Assembly: GCF_025244865.1 (NCBI RefSeq)
Contig: NZ_CP104273.1
Coordinates: 124,001-188,000 of the forward strand
DNA length: 64,000 nt
Source of the DNA: Arthrobacter sp. zg-Y1110
Lineage (GTDB): Bacteria; Actinomycetota; Actinomycetes; Actinomycetales; Micrococcaceae
Reading direction: 5' to 3'
The notes under the pieces: generated by a model
What the model saw: only the letters and a program-made list of their open reading frames with translations
Told to the model about the DNA's origin: nothing
The model's database searches: none
Program-made: the position numbers and the translations under genes
Shown here: piece by piece, positions 23,721 to 30,411 of the stretch
Layout: the number at the start of each line of letters is the position of its first letter
Numbering within the stretch: position 1 is the first letter of the stretch

Positions 23721-23801
23721 CGGCAGTTGTCCGTCGGGGCGGCCCGGCTTGATGACGGCCGGCGTTCCCCGCCAGGGGGAATCATCCCCTTACGGACTGC
23801 G

Positions 23802-23874
23802 AGCCCCATGCCGGGTTCGAACCGACGACCTGCCGCTTACGAAACGGCTGCTCTACCAACTGAGCTAACGGGGC
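23802..23874 (-). tRNA. tRNA-Thr (anticodon CGT)
   Basis: GCCCCGT/ATGGGGC acceptor; anticodon arm GCCGT TTCGTAA GCGGC; T-loop TTCGAAC. The following 23875-24009 gap shows no gene. Confidence 0.94.
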
Positions 23875-24009
23875 AATGACGACGGACCCGCTAAAGTACC
23901 GCCGGGCAGTTGTGCGCGTCAGGCCAGGTTCCGCCGCCGCCGGGCGTTAGCGCGCACCGACATTGCCTTTCCCTGGCTTCACCGCTGGGGGAATTCACCA
24001 GCCCCCTCG

Positions 24010-24083
24010 AGCCTCCTGCCGGATTCGAACCGGCGACCCCCGTATTACAAGTACGGTGCTCTGGCCAACTGAGCTAAGGAGGC
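24010..24083 (-). tRNA. tRNA-Thr (anticodon TGT)
   Basis: GCCTCCT/AGGAGGC acceptor; anticodon arm CCGTA CTTGTAA TACGG; T-loop TTCGAAT. Confidence 0.95.
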
Positions 24084-24155
24084 ATTACGACCACTCCGGG
24101 ACACCCGAAGTGACCGCCGCTTCGACCTCAGCCGGGCATATGCGGACAAGCCCCG

Positions 24156-24227
24156 TACCTGACCGGGGTGCTGACCCCCGTACCTCCCGCGTGTCGGGCG
24201 GGTGCTCTACCGATGAGCTAGACAGGC
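24156..24227 (-). tRNA. tRNA-Val-like (anticodon GAC), odd T-loop and position 33
   Basis: Anticodon stem CCCGC/GCGGG with loop CCGACAC (C at position 33 instead of T). T-stem CGGGG/CCCCG encloses GTCAGCA, not TTCRANY. Acceptor has one mismatch and one wobble. Sister of the next tRNA. Confidence 0.7.
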
Positions 24228-24308
24228 CTGTCGGCCGTTCCGGTTGGGGCCGGAACGGCCGCCGCTTGACGGGGAATCTCAGCCCCTGGGCGTATGCGGG
24301 AAGCCCCG

Positions 24309-24380
24309 TGCCTGTACGAGGTGCCGACCCTCGGACCTCCCGCGTGTGAAGCGGGCGCTCTACCGCTGAGCTATACAGGC
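24309..24380 (-). tRNA. tRNA-Val (anticodon CAC), odd T-loop
   Basis: GCCTGTA/TACAGGC acceptor, D-arm normal, anticodon arm CCCGC TTCACAC GCGGG. T-stem CGAGG/CCTCG encloses GTCGGCA instead of TTCRANY. Confidence 0.8.
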
Positions 24381-24428
24381 CTTGTCCCGGAGCCGGAGCA
24401 CCTGGACGTCGCAGCAGTCAGCTGCGCG

Positions 24429-24725
24429 TTATGCCGTCACCTCGTAAACCATGTGGCGGCAGGTCTTGCCTTCCTCCATGTAGCGGACGTCTGCGACGAC
24501 AGGGAGCCTGCCGTCCCGGGTGCCCCAGGAGGTGAAGATGAGTGCTTCCCCGAATGTGCCCTCCGTGTCCGTGAGGCTCGACCAGACAGACAGCTCGCGG
24601 CCGGGTCGTGCCGCTTCGCTTTCGGCGCAGGTTGCCTCACGCCACTGTCCCGGCCGGACTTTATGGTCCGAGGAGTCGGGGTCGGTGTCGTGCTCTGCCA
24701 GCTGGCATCCGCCAAGTGTCGCCAT
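24429..24725 (-). CDS. hypothetical protein (98 aa)
   Basis: Unknown; beta-rich, ends YMEEGKTCRHMVYEVTA. ATG at 24725, 51 nt after a CACACATA element, the common leadered spacing. Confidence 0.6.
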   Translation of the reverse strand: MATLGGCQLAEHDTDPDSSDHKVRPGQWREATCAESEAARPGRELSVWSSLTDTEGTFGEALIFTSWGTRDGRLPVVADVRYMEEGKTCRHMVYEVTA

Positions 24726-24776
24726 TGGATTGCTCTCGCTTCTTCATGAGGGAGTAGGTGCATTGTGCTTACTCCC

Positions 24777-24807
24777 TATGTGTGCGGCGAACCTGAAGCT
24801 TCTCACC
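24777..24807 (-). promoter_or_regulatory. CACACATA promoter (leadered) for 24429-24725
   Basis: GGTGAG, 17 bp, CACACATA; 51 nt to the ATG at 24725. Confidence 0.78.
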
Positions 24808-24812
24808 GCGGC

Positions 24813-24859
24813 GCCTGTAAGGGCTGCCGGCAAGTGGTCTGCCGCTGAGCCATGCAGGC
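24813..24859 (-). ncRNA. truncated tRNA-like element (47 nt)
   Basis: 5' GCCTGCA and a D-arm (TGGCTCAGCGGCAGACC) are followed by a short GCCGGC-containing hairpin and 3' TACAGGC; 6 of 7 acceptor pairs form. Anticodon and T arms are missing. The acceptor matches tRNA-Val(CAC) at 24309, so it may be a deletion derivative. Confidence 0.5.
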
Positions 24860-24885
24860 TGAAACCTGCCGAAGCAGGAGTTTCG

Positions 24886-24959
24886 AGGCAATGAGGGGAC
24901 TCGAACCCCCAAATTCCGGCTTTGCAGGCCGTCGGCTCTACCAATTCGCCTACATCGCC
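24886..24959 (-). tRNA. tRNA-Cys (anticodon GCA)
   Basis: GGCGATG/CATTGCC acceptor, anticodon loop CTGCAAA, T-loop TTCGAGT, discriminator T (Cys identity is U73). Confidence 0.94.
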
Positions 24960-24991
24960 AGGTGCCGGGCCCGAAAGTCCGGCAGGTGAAG

Positions 24992-25270
24992 CTAGATTGC
25001 ATCCCCGCAGCTGCCGCAGGATCCCCCGTCGAGCTGGGTGCGGAAGACTGCCTTCGGGAACTCGTCGGCGTCGAAAGTGGCCTCCTCATCACGGTTGATG
25101 CTGAACGCTGCAGCTATCTCGTCAAGGTTCTTCTCGACGGTCATCGTGATGCCGGCGGCCAGGCCCCATCCTTCGAACTCCGGAGTGGATGCCATGACGT
25201 CGACGATGCACGCCGGGTCGTAAATGTCAGCCTTGAAGGTGTAGGCGGCGGGAGCAGTGGCAACAGACAT
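24992..25270 (-). CDS. hypothetical protein with C-terminal CGSCGD (92 aa)
   Basis: Unknown; ends GGSCGSCGDAI, a possible metal site. The ATG at 25270 has RBS AGGAGGAACCC and lies 46 nt after CACACATT. An in-frame ATG at 25312, only 4 nt after the element, would give a leaderless form with 14 extra residues. Confidence 0.65.
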   Translation of the reverse strand: MSVATAPAAYTFKADIYDPACIVDVMASTPEFEGWGLAAGITMTVEKNLDEIAAAFSINRDEEATFDADEFPKAVFRTQLDGGSCGSCGDAI

Positions 25271-25316
25271 GGGTTCCTCCTGGAAGTCCTGGGGCTGTAT
25301 CGCCCCGTTCATTTCC

Positions 25317-25347
25317 AATGTGTGCGGAGACCCATGGGGCTCTCACC
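25317..25347 (-). promoter_or_regulatory. CACACATT promoter for 24992-25270
   Basis: GGTGAG, 17 bp, CACACATT. Confidence 0.72.
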
Positions 25348-25361
25348 ACTGCATCCTGCAG

Positions 25362-25385
25362 CTAGTCCTCTTCGATCTCGGCCAT
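25362..25385 (-). CDS. possible 7-residue micro-ORF (MAEIEED)
   Basis: ATG at 25385 has a near-perfect RBS (GGAGGTGTC) and lies 55 nt downstream of a CCGTCA-N10-CGCATAG element, the same distance as in the five larger genes under that element. Too short for certainty. Confidence 0.35.
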   Translation of the reverse strand: MAEIEED

Positions 25386-25439
25386 GACACCTCCCTGTCC
25401 TTCGCAGCGGATTCCGCACCGGCGCCCGTGGAAGGGCTT

Positions 25440-25463
25440 CCTATGCGAAGAGTTCCGTGACGG
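25440..25463 (-). promoter_or_regulatory. CCGTCA-N10-CGCATAGG element inside the end of a gene
   Basis: Exact spacing of the second promoter class, overlapping the last codons of 25441-25689. It faces the micro-ORF. Confidence 0.4.
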
Positions 25464-25689
25464 GGGCGACCAGCGCATCCTGATCCCATTCGAAGGCAAT
25501 ATGCCAGTGCTTGCCGCCGGCGAGCATGTAGTCCCCGGCATCTACCCGGATGTCGCCTTCAACGCGCAGCACGAAGATGATGATGTCTGTCTCGCCGCCG
25601 TCATCGTCGACTTCGACCGTCTCGATGCGAGCGACGGTTCCCACCGGCAGCTGATCCCATTCGGACTGGTCCGATACTTTCCTGGCCAT
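25441..25689 (-). CDS. hypothetical protein (82 aa)
   Basis: Unknown; opens SEWDQLPVGTVARIETVEVDD (compare 21919-22503) and is beta-rich with GGKHWHIAFEWD. ATG at 25689 with AGGTGG as RBS, 25 nt after a CACACATA element. Confidence 0.65.
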   Translation of the reverse strand: MARKVSDQSEWDQLPVGTVARIETVEVDDDGGETDIIIFVLRVEGDIRVDAGDYMLAGGKHWHIAFEWDQDALVAPVTELFA

Positions 25690-25714
25690 GGCCACCTTTC
25701 TGTTTGGTGCCCAC

Positions 25715-25745
25715 TATGTGTGCGGCATGGCTGCCGGCAGTGCCC
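25715..25745 (-). promoter_or_regulatory. CACACATA promoter for 25441-25689
   Basis: GGGCAC, 17 bp, CACACATA; overlaps the 3' end of the mini tRNA-like element at 25741. Confidence 0.68.
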
Positions 25746-25792
25746 GCCCCGGGACTCGAACCCGGCGCCTCTAGCCATTGGGCCAGGCGGGC
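25741..25792 (-). ncRNA. mini tRNA-like element with no anticodon arm (52 nt)
   Basis: Perfect acceptor GCCCGCC/GGCGGGC, D-arm GCCCAATGGCTAGAGGC and a canonical T-arm CCGGG TTCGAGT CCCGG. The D-arm runs straight into the T-arm: anticodon arm and variable loop are absent. Clean stems argue against random decay. Confidence 0.65.
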
Positions 25793-25796
25793 GGAG

Positions 25797-25870
25797 TCCC
25801 TCCAGCTGGACTTGAACCAGCGGCCTTCGAATTATGAGTTCGCTGCTCTACCAGGCTGAGCTATGGAGGA
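25797..25870 (-). tRNA. tRNA-Met (anticodon CAT), elongator type
   Basis: TCCTCCA/TGGAGGG acceptor (first pair wobble), anticodon loop CTCATAA. It lacks the C1-A72 mismatch of the initiator at 31192. An Ile(CAU) role after lysidine modification cannot be excluded. Confidence 0.88.
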
Positions 25871-25881
25871 TCAATGGTGCG

Positions 25882-25954
25882 TGCCCCGGGCAGGATTCGA
25901 ACCTGCGGCCTCCTGATCCGTAGTCAGGTGCTCTATCCGCTGAGCCACCGGGGC
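25882..25954 (-). tRNA. tRNA-Arg (anticodon ACG)
   Basis: GCCCCGG/CCGGGGC acceptor; anticodon arm CCTGA CTACGGA TCAGG. Confidence 0.95.
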
Positions 25955-25967
25955 GGGTCGTGCTGAG

Positions 25968-26040
25968 TACCCCCAACGGGATTCGAACCCGTGTCTCCGC
26001 CGTGAGAGGGCGGTGTCCTAGGCCACTGGACGATGGGGGC
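25968..26040 (-). tRNA. tRNA-Glu (anticodon CTC)
   Basis: GCCCCCA/TGGGGGT acceptor; anticodon arm CCGCC CTCTCAC GGCGG. Near-identical outer parts to tRNA-Glu(TTC) at 26811. Confidence 0.95.
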
Positions 26041-26067
26041 AGGTGCCCGGCCGGAGCCGGGACTGGT

Positions 26068-26766
26068 TTAGTGGTGGCTGGATTCGAAGCGGGCTTTCAC
26101 TTCGCTGATCCAGGCCGAGACCTTTTCGGGGTCGGTGCCGTGGGTGAAGGTCGGGTGGCTTTCCCTGAAGTCGCCGCCGGTGGATTCGACGTACCAGGTG
26201 GCGTTCGGGTCATCGTTGGCGGCCACCGGGCATCCGGAGGCGAGGATCTCATCCTCCACCGATGTCGGAACGGTCAGGTAGATGCCGTCGCCGTCGTTGT
26301 GGGACTCCGAGCCCTCCAGCACATCCTGGACACGCAATGCGGCCCGGTCCGCGTTCAGGCCGGCGTCGTAGCGGTCCTTCGTTTCGTAGATCCACGCAGC
26401 AACTGCACCCGGGTCCGCGTCGTGGCCGAAGTCCGGGTGGTCCCGGCGGAAGGCCCCGTCAGGGGATTCCACGTACCATTTCGCGTCCGGATCCCCGGTA
26501 GCCGAGACGGGGCATACCGCCCGCAGGCTGTCCTCTCCGAAGTGATCGTAGTCAACCCGAAGATGCAGGCCGAGATCGTCCCCGTTGTCGACGGCGGCGG
26601 TGTCGGGCATGCGTTCCTGCACTCTGGTGGCTGCAATCCAGGTCATCAGTGTGTGGTCCCGGGAAGCCGGGCTATTCAGTTCAACCTTTGGCTCCTGGTG
26701 CTTGACGCCGGCAAACTGCCCGCCGGACGGGATGCCCTGGGGCTGCCGGTTCATGTTTTCTGTCAT
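26068..26766 (-). CDS. GGQFA-tagged protein with two WYVES modules (232 aa)
   Basis: Tag NRQPQGIPSGGQFAG then HQEPKVEL at residues 6-30. The rest has two copies of one module: CPVSATGDPDAKWYVESPDG...HPDFGHDADPGAVAAWI and CPVAANDDPNATWYVESTGG...HPTFTHGTDPEKVSAWI. The next tagged gene has one diverged copy. ATG at 26766, preceded by CCGCACACTGTGGGGC. Function unknown. Confidence 0.75.
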   Translation of the reverse strand: MTENMNRQPQGIPSGGQFAGVKHQEPKVELNSPASRDHTLMTWIAATRVQERMPDTAAVDNGDDLGLHLRVDYDHFGEDSLRAVCPVSATGDPDAKWYVESPDGAFRRDHPDFGHDADPGAVAAWIYETKDRYDAGLNADRAALRVQDVLEGSESHNDGDGIYLTVPTSVEDEILASGCPVAANDDPNATWYVESTGGDFRESHPTFTHGTDPEKVSAWISEVKARFESSHH

Positions 26767-26773
26767 GCCCCAC

Positions 26774-26783
26774 AGTGTGCGGC
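26774..26783 (-). promoter_or_regulatory. CCGCACAC leader element of a tagged gene
   Basis: GCCGCACACTGTGGGGC abuts the ATG at 26766. Confidence 0.45.
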
Positions 26784-26810
26784 AATTTCGGGATTGCGCA
26801 GAATCCCTCG

Positions 26811-26883
26811 TACCCCCAACGGGATTCGAACCCGTGTCGCTGCCTTGAAAGGGCAGTGTCCTAGGCCGCTAGACGATGGGGGC
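26811..26883 (-). tRNA. tRNA-Glu (anticodon TTC)
   Basis: GCCCCCA/TGGGGGT acceptor; anticodon arm CTGCC CTTTCAA GGCAG. Confidence 0.95.
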
Positions 26884-26900
26884 CTGGTATTGGTGCTGCG

Positions 26901-26973
26901 TGCCCGCGGCAGGATTCGAACCTGCAACCTTCCGCGCCGGAGGCGGATGCTCTGTCCATTGAGCTACGGGGGC
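26901..26973 (-). tRNA. tRNA-Arg (anticodon CCG)
   Basis: GCCCCCG/CGCGGGC acceptor with one mismatch; anticodon arm TCCGC CTCCGGC GCGGA. Confidence 0.92.
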
Positions 26974-26978
26974 ATCCC

Positions 26979-27425
26979 TCACAGTGCCGGTCGGAAACCG
27001 CCCTGCATCGGGGAGTCATACATGTTGAGGCTCTCCCTGACTTCGTAAAGCCAGCCAGCTACCTCACCGGGGTCGGCCGTGTGATCGAATGCCTGGTGCT
27101 CGATCGCGTATCCGCCGTCCATAGTGTGGCACTGCCACTTGGCGGTGATTTCCCCGCTGGCCAGGGTCGGGCATGAGGCAACCAGCTCGCTGCCCTCGTA
27201 CTCCCCCAGGTTCAGGTACATCCCTGCGCCGTCGTCTCCCACGGTGACGTAGTCATCCTCCATGGCTGCGTAAACAGCGGTAGCTGCGTCATTTCCGGCC
27301 TGCTCCAGCCGGGCCTGGAGCGCGTCAGGAGATGCCAGGGACACTCCTTCTGCTTCGTGGTGGCCGGTGGGTGCGAACTGTCCGCCTGCGGGTGTGCCTT
27401 CTGGGTGGCGCCTGATGTTATCCAT
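26979..27425 (-). CDS. GGQFA-tagged protein with one WYVES-type module (148 aa)
   Basis: Tag RRHPEGTPAGGQFAP then HHEAEGVSLA. One diverged copy of the module in the 232-aa neighbour: CPTLASGEITAKWQCHTMDGG...HQAFDHTADPGEVAGWLYEV. The two genes flank tRNA-Glu and tRNA-Arg, so the tandem copies were split by or inserted with tRNAs. ATG at 27425 after CCGCACACAGGAGGGC. Function unknown. Confidence 0.75.
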   Translation of the reverse strand: MDNIRRHPEGTPAGGQFAPTGHHEAEGVSLASPDALQARLEQAGNDAATAVYAAMEDDYVTVGDDGAGMYLNLGEYEGSELVASCPTLASGEITAKWQCHTMDGGYAIEHQAFDHTADPGEVAGWLYEVRESLNMYDSPMQGGFRPAL

Positions 27426-27431
27426 GCCCTC

Positions 27432-27441
27432 CTGTGTGCGG
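27432..27441 (-). promoter_or_regulatory. CCGCACACA leader element of a tagged gene
   Basis: GCCGCACACAGGAGGGC abuts the ATG at 27425. Confidence 0.45.
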
Positions 27442-27479
27442 CTAACCGCCGGAACTGCGCGCCCCGGACGTCAGCCGTA

Positions 27480-27542
27480 CTCATACAGGTATGAGGCCCT
27501 GCAGTCGCGGGGCAGGGATTCAACGGGTCGAATGTGCCCCGC
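27480..27542. repeat. two inverted repeats in a divergent intergenic gap
   Basis: CTCATA-CAGG-TATGAG (27480-27495) and GCGGGGCA...TGCCCCGC (27507-27542). The first could be an operator for the Nudix gene; the second encloses a sequence faintly like a T-loop and may be a tRNA remnant. Confidence 0.35.
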
Positions 27543-27588
27543 TAACCAGTACGCCGGCAGATGAAGACCACCGGCAGAGAGCAGGATC

Positions 27589-28155
27589 ATGACCGTGGCC
27601 CAAATCCAGACAGAAGCCATCCGGCGTGTGGACGGCGGAGTGGTGTACTCCAGCCCCTACCTCGAAGTTGTCGAGGACAGGATCATCCGGCCCGACGGGT
27701 CATCCGGACAGTACATGTACACGCGCGGCGGCCTTGGAGTCTCGTGCATTGCCATTGCCGATATTGACGGCATCGACCATATCGCCCTGGTCCGCCAGCA
27801 CCGGTACCCGGTGGGTGAGTTCGTTCTCGAGCTTCCCGGCGGCGGTGCGGACACCCTCACATCTGATCATGCCGTCCGCGAGCTGAAGGAAGAGACCGGG
27901 CTTCACGCTGAAACCGCCAAGCTGCTGGGCACCTTCTACGAAGCACCGGGCACCACCACGACCATGGGGTCGGTATGGCTGACCCGGGTCAGTATGGAAG
28001 ACGCCGACCGGGACTTCATCGAAGGCGAGTCCGGCGCCGTCACCGAGTGGTACAGCGTCGACGAGGTCCGCGACCTCATGGGCAACGGCGGAATCAGCAG
28101 CGGGGTCACCCTCGCAGCACTTGCCATTGCGTTCGCCGGCGGACACCTGTCCTAG
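27589..28155 (+). CDS. Nudix hydrolase, ADP-ribose pyrophosphatase-like (188 aa)
   Basis: Layout matches ADP-ribose pyrophosphatases: LVRQHRYPVGEFVLELPGGGAD (about 65-86) then the Nudix core AVRELKEETGLHAE (about 93-106). The first Nudix Glu position is changed (the GX5E spacing reads Ser/Asp), but RELKEETG is intact. ATG at 27589. It may hydrolyse ADP-ribose or dinucleotides; together with the NAD-degrading RES toxin it hints at NAD turnover. Alone on the plus strand within the tRNA region. Confidence 0.82.
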   Translation: MTVAQIQTEAIRRVDGGVVYSSPYLEVVEDRIIRPDGSSGQYMYTRGGLGVSCIAIADIDGIDHIALVRQHRYPVGEFVLELPGGGADTLTSDHAVRELKEETGLHAETAKLLGTFYEAPGTTTTMGSVWLTRVSMEDADRDFIEGESGAVTEWYSVDEVRDLMGNGGISSGVTLAALAIAFAGGHLS

Positions 28156-28210
28156 CAGGTCGTGCCGGCCGCACCCGCAGGGGGTTGATTCCTCACGGGT
28201 ACGGCCACCG

Positions 28211-28283
28211 CTGCGCCGCCTGGACTCGAACCAGGAATCCCCTGCTCCAGAGGCAGGTGGGTTGCCAATTACCCTACGGCGCA
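28211..28283 (-). tRNA. tRNA-Gln (anticodon CTG)
   Basis: TGCGCCG/CGGCGCA acceptor; anticodon arm CCTGC CTCTGGA GCAGG. Confidence 0.94.
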
Positions 28284-28284
28284 T

Positions 28285-28320
28285 CATCCGGACTTGAACC
28301 GGCCACCCCAAAAAGGGATG
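28285..28320 (-). ncRNA. tRNA fragment or mini tRNA-like hairpin (36 nt)
   Basis: CATCC/GGATG ends enclose a CCC-TTTTT-GGG hairpin and a T-arm-like GCCGG TTCAAGT CCGG. It abuts the 5' end of tRNA-Gln(CTG). Likely a remnant. Confidence 0.35.
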
Positions 28321-28326
28321 GGTGAG

Positions 28327-28401
28327 CGGAAATGACGGGATTCGAACCCGCGGTCTCCCGCGTGACAGGCGGGTGCTCTAGGCCAACTGAGCCACATCTC
28401 C
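28327..28401 (-). tRNA. tRNA-Asp (anticodon GTC)
   Basis: GGAGATG/CATTTCC acceptor; anticodon arm CCCGC CTGTCAC GCGGG; discriminator G (Asp identity). Confidence 0.95.
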
Positions 28402-28481
28402 AGATCCGGACTTTTACCGGGCACATCCGCGACGGTGGGAAGCCGCCCGTCAATGCGCATCTACGGCCGTGTGCCGCATAG

Positions 28482-28554
28482 CTCCCCCACCTGGATTCGA
28501 ACCAGGAACCTGCCGATTAACAGTCGGCCGCTCTGCCAGTTGAGCTATAGGGGA
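28482..28554 (-). tRNA. tRNA-Asn (anticodon GTT)
   Basis: TCCCCTA/TGGGGGA acceptor; anticodon arm GCCGA CTGTTAA TCGGC; discriminator G. Confidence 0.95.
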
Positions 28555-28576
28555 TCAAAGGACCTGACGGTCCCGG

Positions 28577-28650
28577 TAGCTGCTCGGGGAGTTGAACCCC
28601 GGACCTCCGCCTTATCAGGGCGGCGCTCTAACCTTCTGAGCTAAACAGCC
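28577..28650 (-). tRNA. tRNA-Ile (anticodon GAT)
   Basis: GGCTGTT/AGCAGCT acceptor (wobbles), anticodon arm CCGCC CTGATAA GGCGG. Confidence 0.93.
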
Positions 28651-28658
28651 TCACGCGC

Positions 28659-28739
28659 GTTCCACCGGTTTCGGCTTTCCCTTGCGGGGCCCGGCGTCGG
28701 CGGCCGGGTTTGTAGCCCGGACTTCAGCACTGGTGGAAC
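28659..28739 (-). ncRNA. unusual tRNA-like fold with 8-bp closing stem
   Basis: GTTCCACC/GGTGGAAC closes an 81-nt segment containing a perfect anticodon-type arm CCGGG CTACAAA CCCGG (would read ACA, Cys) and a CCC-CGCAA-GGG hairpin. No TTCRANY T-loop is present. Non-coding; identity unknown. Confidence 0.4.
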
Positions 28740-28742
28740 TGC

Positions 28743-28775
28743 GGCCGGATTTCGGATTTCTCCGAGGGGAGCCGG
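28743..28775 (-). ncRNA. GNRA-capped hairpin in an inter-tRNA gap
   Basis: GCCGG...CCGGC encloses TCGGA-GAAA-TCCGA. The rest of the 28776-28850 gap has nothing recognisable. Confidence 0.3.
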
Positions 28776-28850
28776 CGCCCGGTTCGGCACAGTGATGTTT
28801 TCCCGGCATTCATGTAGGTGCGTCCTGCCGCGGATGCTTTCACTGCTGCG

Positions 28851-28924
28851 TGCCCTCGCTGGGATTCGAACCCAGGACCCTCCGATTAAGAGTCGGATGC
28901 TCTAACCAACTGAGCTACAAAGGC
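28851..28924 (-). tRNA. tRNA-Lys (anticodon CTT)
   Basis: GCCTTTG/CGAGGGC acceptor (two wobbles); anticodon arm TCCGA CTCTTAA TCGGA. Confidence 0.94.
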
Positions 28925-28953
28925 GCTGCCGTCTTTCCGGCTGTCATAGTGCG

Positions 28954-29026
28954 TGCCTCCACAGGGGCTCGAACCCTGGACCCACGGATTAAAAGTCCGT
29001 TGCTCTACCAGCTGAGCTATAGAGGC
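28954..29026 (-). tRNA. tRNA-Lys (anticodon TTT)
   Basis: GCCTCTA/TGGAGGC acceptor; anticodon arm ACGGA CTTTTAA TCCGT. Confidence 0.95.
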
Positions 29027-29061
29027 GCATCCGTCTTTCCGGACCGTCATTTTTCCGTTCC

Positions 29062-29253
29062 CTAGCCGGCCGGGGCGTTCATGATGAGCCAGGCTCCGAA
29101 TCCAATGAACACGGCGAAGCCGAGAGCGCATCCGCCCAGGAAGGCCGCAATCTGCTGGCCCTCCGTCGGAGCCGGCCTGGCTGCACGTTTGGCCTTGCGT
29201 ACTTCTCTTTTGGAAACCGTCAGGTCTTCCGTGGAGACGGCCTGCGTTGTCAT
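29062..29253 (-). CDS. small single-TM membrane protein (63 aa)
   Basis: Basic N-terminus (SKREVRKAKRAARPAP) then one hydrophobic segment IAAFLGGCALGFAVFIGFGAWLIM; likely N-in membrane protein. ATG at 29253 with GGAAGG as RBS, 46 nt after a CATGTGTG-type element. Function unknown. Confidence 0.65.
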   Translation of the reverse strand: MTTQAVSTEDLTVSKREVRKAKRAARPAPTEGQQIAAFLGGCALGFAVFIGFGAWLIMNAPAG

Positions 29254-29291
29254 GATGCACCTTCCGGAGTGTGGATCAGGACTGGATGTCC

Positions 29292-29849
29292 TCACTCCCC
29301 ATGTGTGCGGACACCCATGGAAACCTCACCGATGAACGCCTCGATTTCCGCAATGTGGTCCCGGGTCACGCCGACGGCGGTCTTCGGGGAGATCACCAGA
29401 TGCGGGATGGCCACGGTCTGCAGCCAGACGATCGTGTTCGGGTCGAAGGGGACGTCGTCCTCGATCCAGATGAACGCGTCCGGCCTTGTTGCTGCCAGAT
29501 CGTTCTTCAGGGCGGCGAGCTTCCACCACTGCCATTTGGCCGGATTGTCATACTCGACCCCGACGATCACAGGCCAGTCGGCACCGCCGGCGATGGAAAG
29601 TGCCGGGGCAAGCTGCTCCGGCGCCCCTTCCTCCCATGTCGTCAGCCACTTGGGCACCACCAGCGGATGCCCGGTGAGGCGATTAGTCTCTGCGACCATT
29701 TCCTCGGACCACCAGCCGGGGAACGCTCCCCCGATTTCCATCGGCTTCCAGTTCCCGTCCCAGCCTGACGCAGCTTGCGGAGCCGGATCGAAACGGTGGT
29801 CGGTGTACGCGTTGTAGACGCCGTCGACGTCCGAGTACCAGTTGATCAC
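29292..29849 (-). CDS. HAD-like protein, Swiss-army-knife RNA-repair HAD family (185 aa)
   Basis: Opens WYSDVDGVYNAY, the HAD motif I DxDGV, and continues with LTTWEEGAPEQLAPAL and FIWIEDDVPFD (motif III/IV acidic pair), the pattern of the HAD_SAK family found in bacterial and phage RNA-repair contexts. Starts at the GTG at 29849. It sits in the middle of the tRNA array, suggesting a tRNA end-healing phosphatase role, but that is inference. Confidence 0.6.
   Translation of the reverse strand: MINWYSDVDGVYNAYTDHRFDPAPQAASGWDGNWKPMEIGGAFPGWWSEEMVAETNRLTGHPLVVPKWLTTWEEGAPEQLAPALSIAGGADWPVIVGVEYDNPAKWQWWKLAALKNDLAATRPDAFIWIEDDVPFDPNTIVWLQTVAIPHLVISPKTAVGVTRDHIAEIEAFIGEVSMGVRTHGE
29300..29330 (-). 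promoter_or_regulatory. CACACATG promoter (leadered) for 29062-29253
   Basis: GGTGAG, 17 bp, CACACATG; overlaps the end of the HAD-like gene; 46 nt to the ATG at 29253. Confidence 0.72.
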
Positions 29850-29897
29850 CGTGATTCCTTCCTTCGGGCCCTGGCAGCCGGAGGATCCGGCCGCTCG

Positions 29898-29970
29898 TGG
29901 AAACTGCGGGGTTCGAACCCGCGACCTCCTGTTTGCAAAACAGGCGCTCTACCAACTGAGCTAAGCCCCC
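29898..29970 (-). tRNA. tRNA-Ala (anticodon TGC)
   Basis: GGGGGCT/AGTTTCC acceptor includes the G3-U70 Ala identity pair; anticodon arm CCTGT TTTGCAA ACAGG. Confidence 0.94.
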
Positions 29971-29971
29971 G

Positions 29972-30044
29972 TGGAGATACCGGGACTCGAACCCGGGACC
30001 TTCTGCATGCCATGCAGACGCGCTACCAACTGCGCCATACCCCC
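29972..30044 (-). tRNA. tRNA-Ala (anticodon GGC)
   Basis: GGGGGTA/TATCTCC acceptor with G3-U70; anticodon arm TCTGC ATGGCAT GCAGA. One nt from tRNA-Ala(TGC). Confidence 0.94.
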
Positions 30045-30144
30045 TAGTGGAGGAAGCTTTGCCCGCCCGCATCGCAGACGTAACCCGGCCGTACCGGGAG
30101 GGGCTTCCAAACCCTGTCCTGCACATGGATCCACCGTGCAGCCG

Positions 30145-30218
30145 TCGGGGTGACAGGATTTGAACCTGCGACTTCCTGGTCCCAAACCAGGCGCTCTGCC
30201 AAGCTGAGCTACACCCCG
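30145..30218 (-). tRNA. tRNA-Pro (anticodon TGG)
   Basis: CGGGGTG/CACCCCG acceptor; anticodon arm CCTGG TTTGGGA CCAGG. Confidence 0.95.
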
Positions 30219-30307
30219 TCATGCGCTGTTTCATCCCCGTCGAGGGGAACCCGGGCCGTCACCGGGAGGGGCGCGAGCCCTGGGGCAGTTCGGGTTGCCC
30301 AGCCACG

Positions 30308-30381
30308 TCGGGATGACAGGATTTGAACCTGCGGCCCCCTGGCCCCCAGCCAGGTGCGCTACCAAACTGCGCCACATCCCG
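30308..30381 (-). tRNA. tRNA-Pro (anticodon GGG)
   Basis: CGGGATG/CATCCCG acceptor; anticodon arm CCTGG CTGGGGG CCAGG. The spacers before this and the previous tRNA-Pro share AACCCGG...ACCGGGAGGGGC. Confidence 0.95.
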
Positions 30382-30411
30382 AAACCGGACCGAAGCCCGG
30401 GGTACTGCCAG

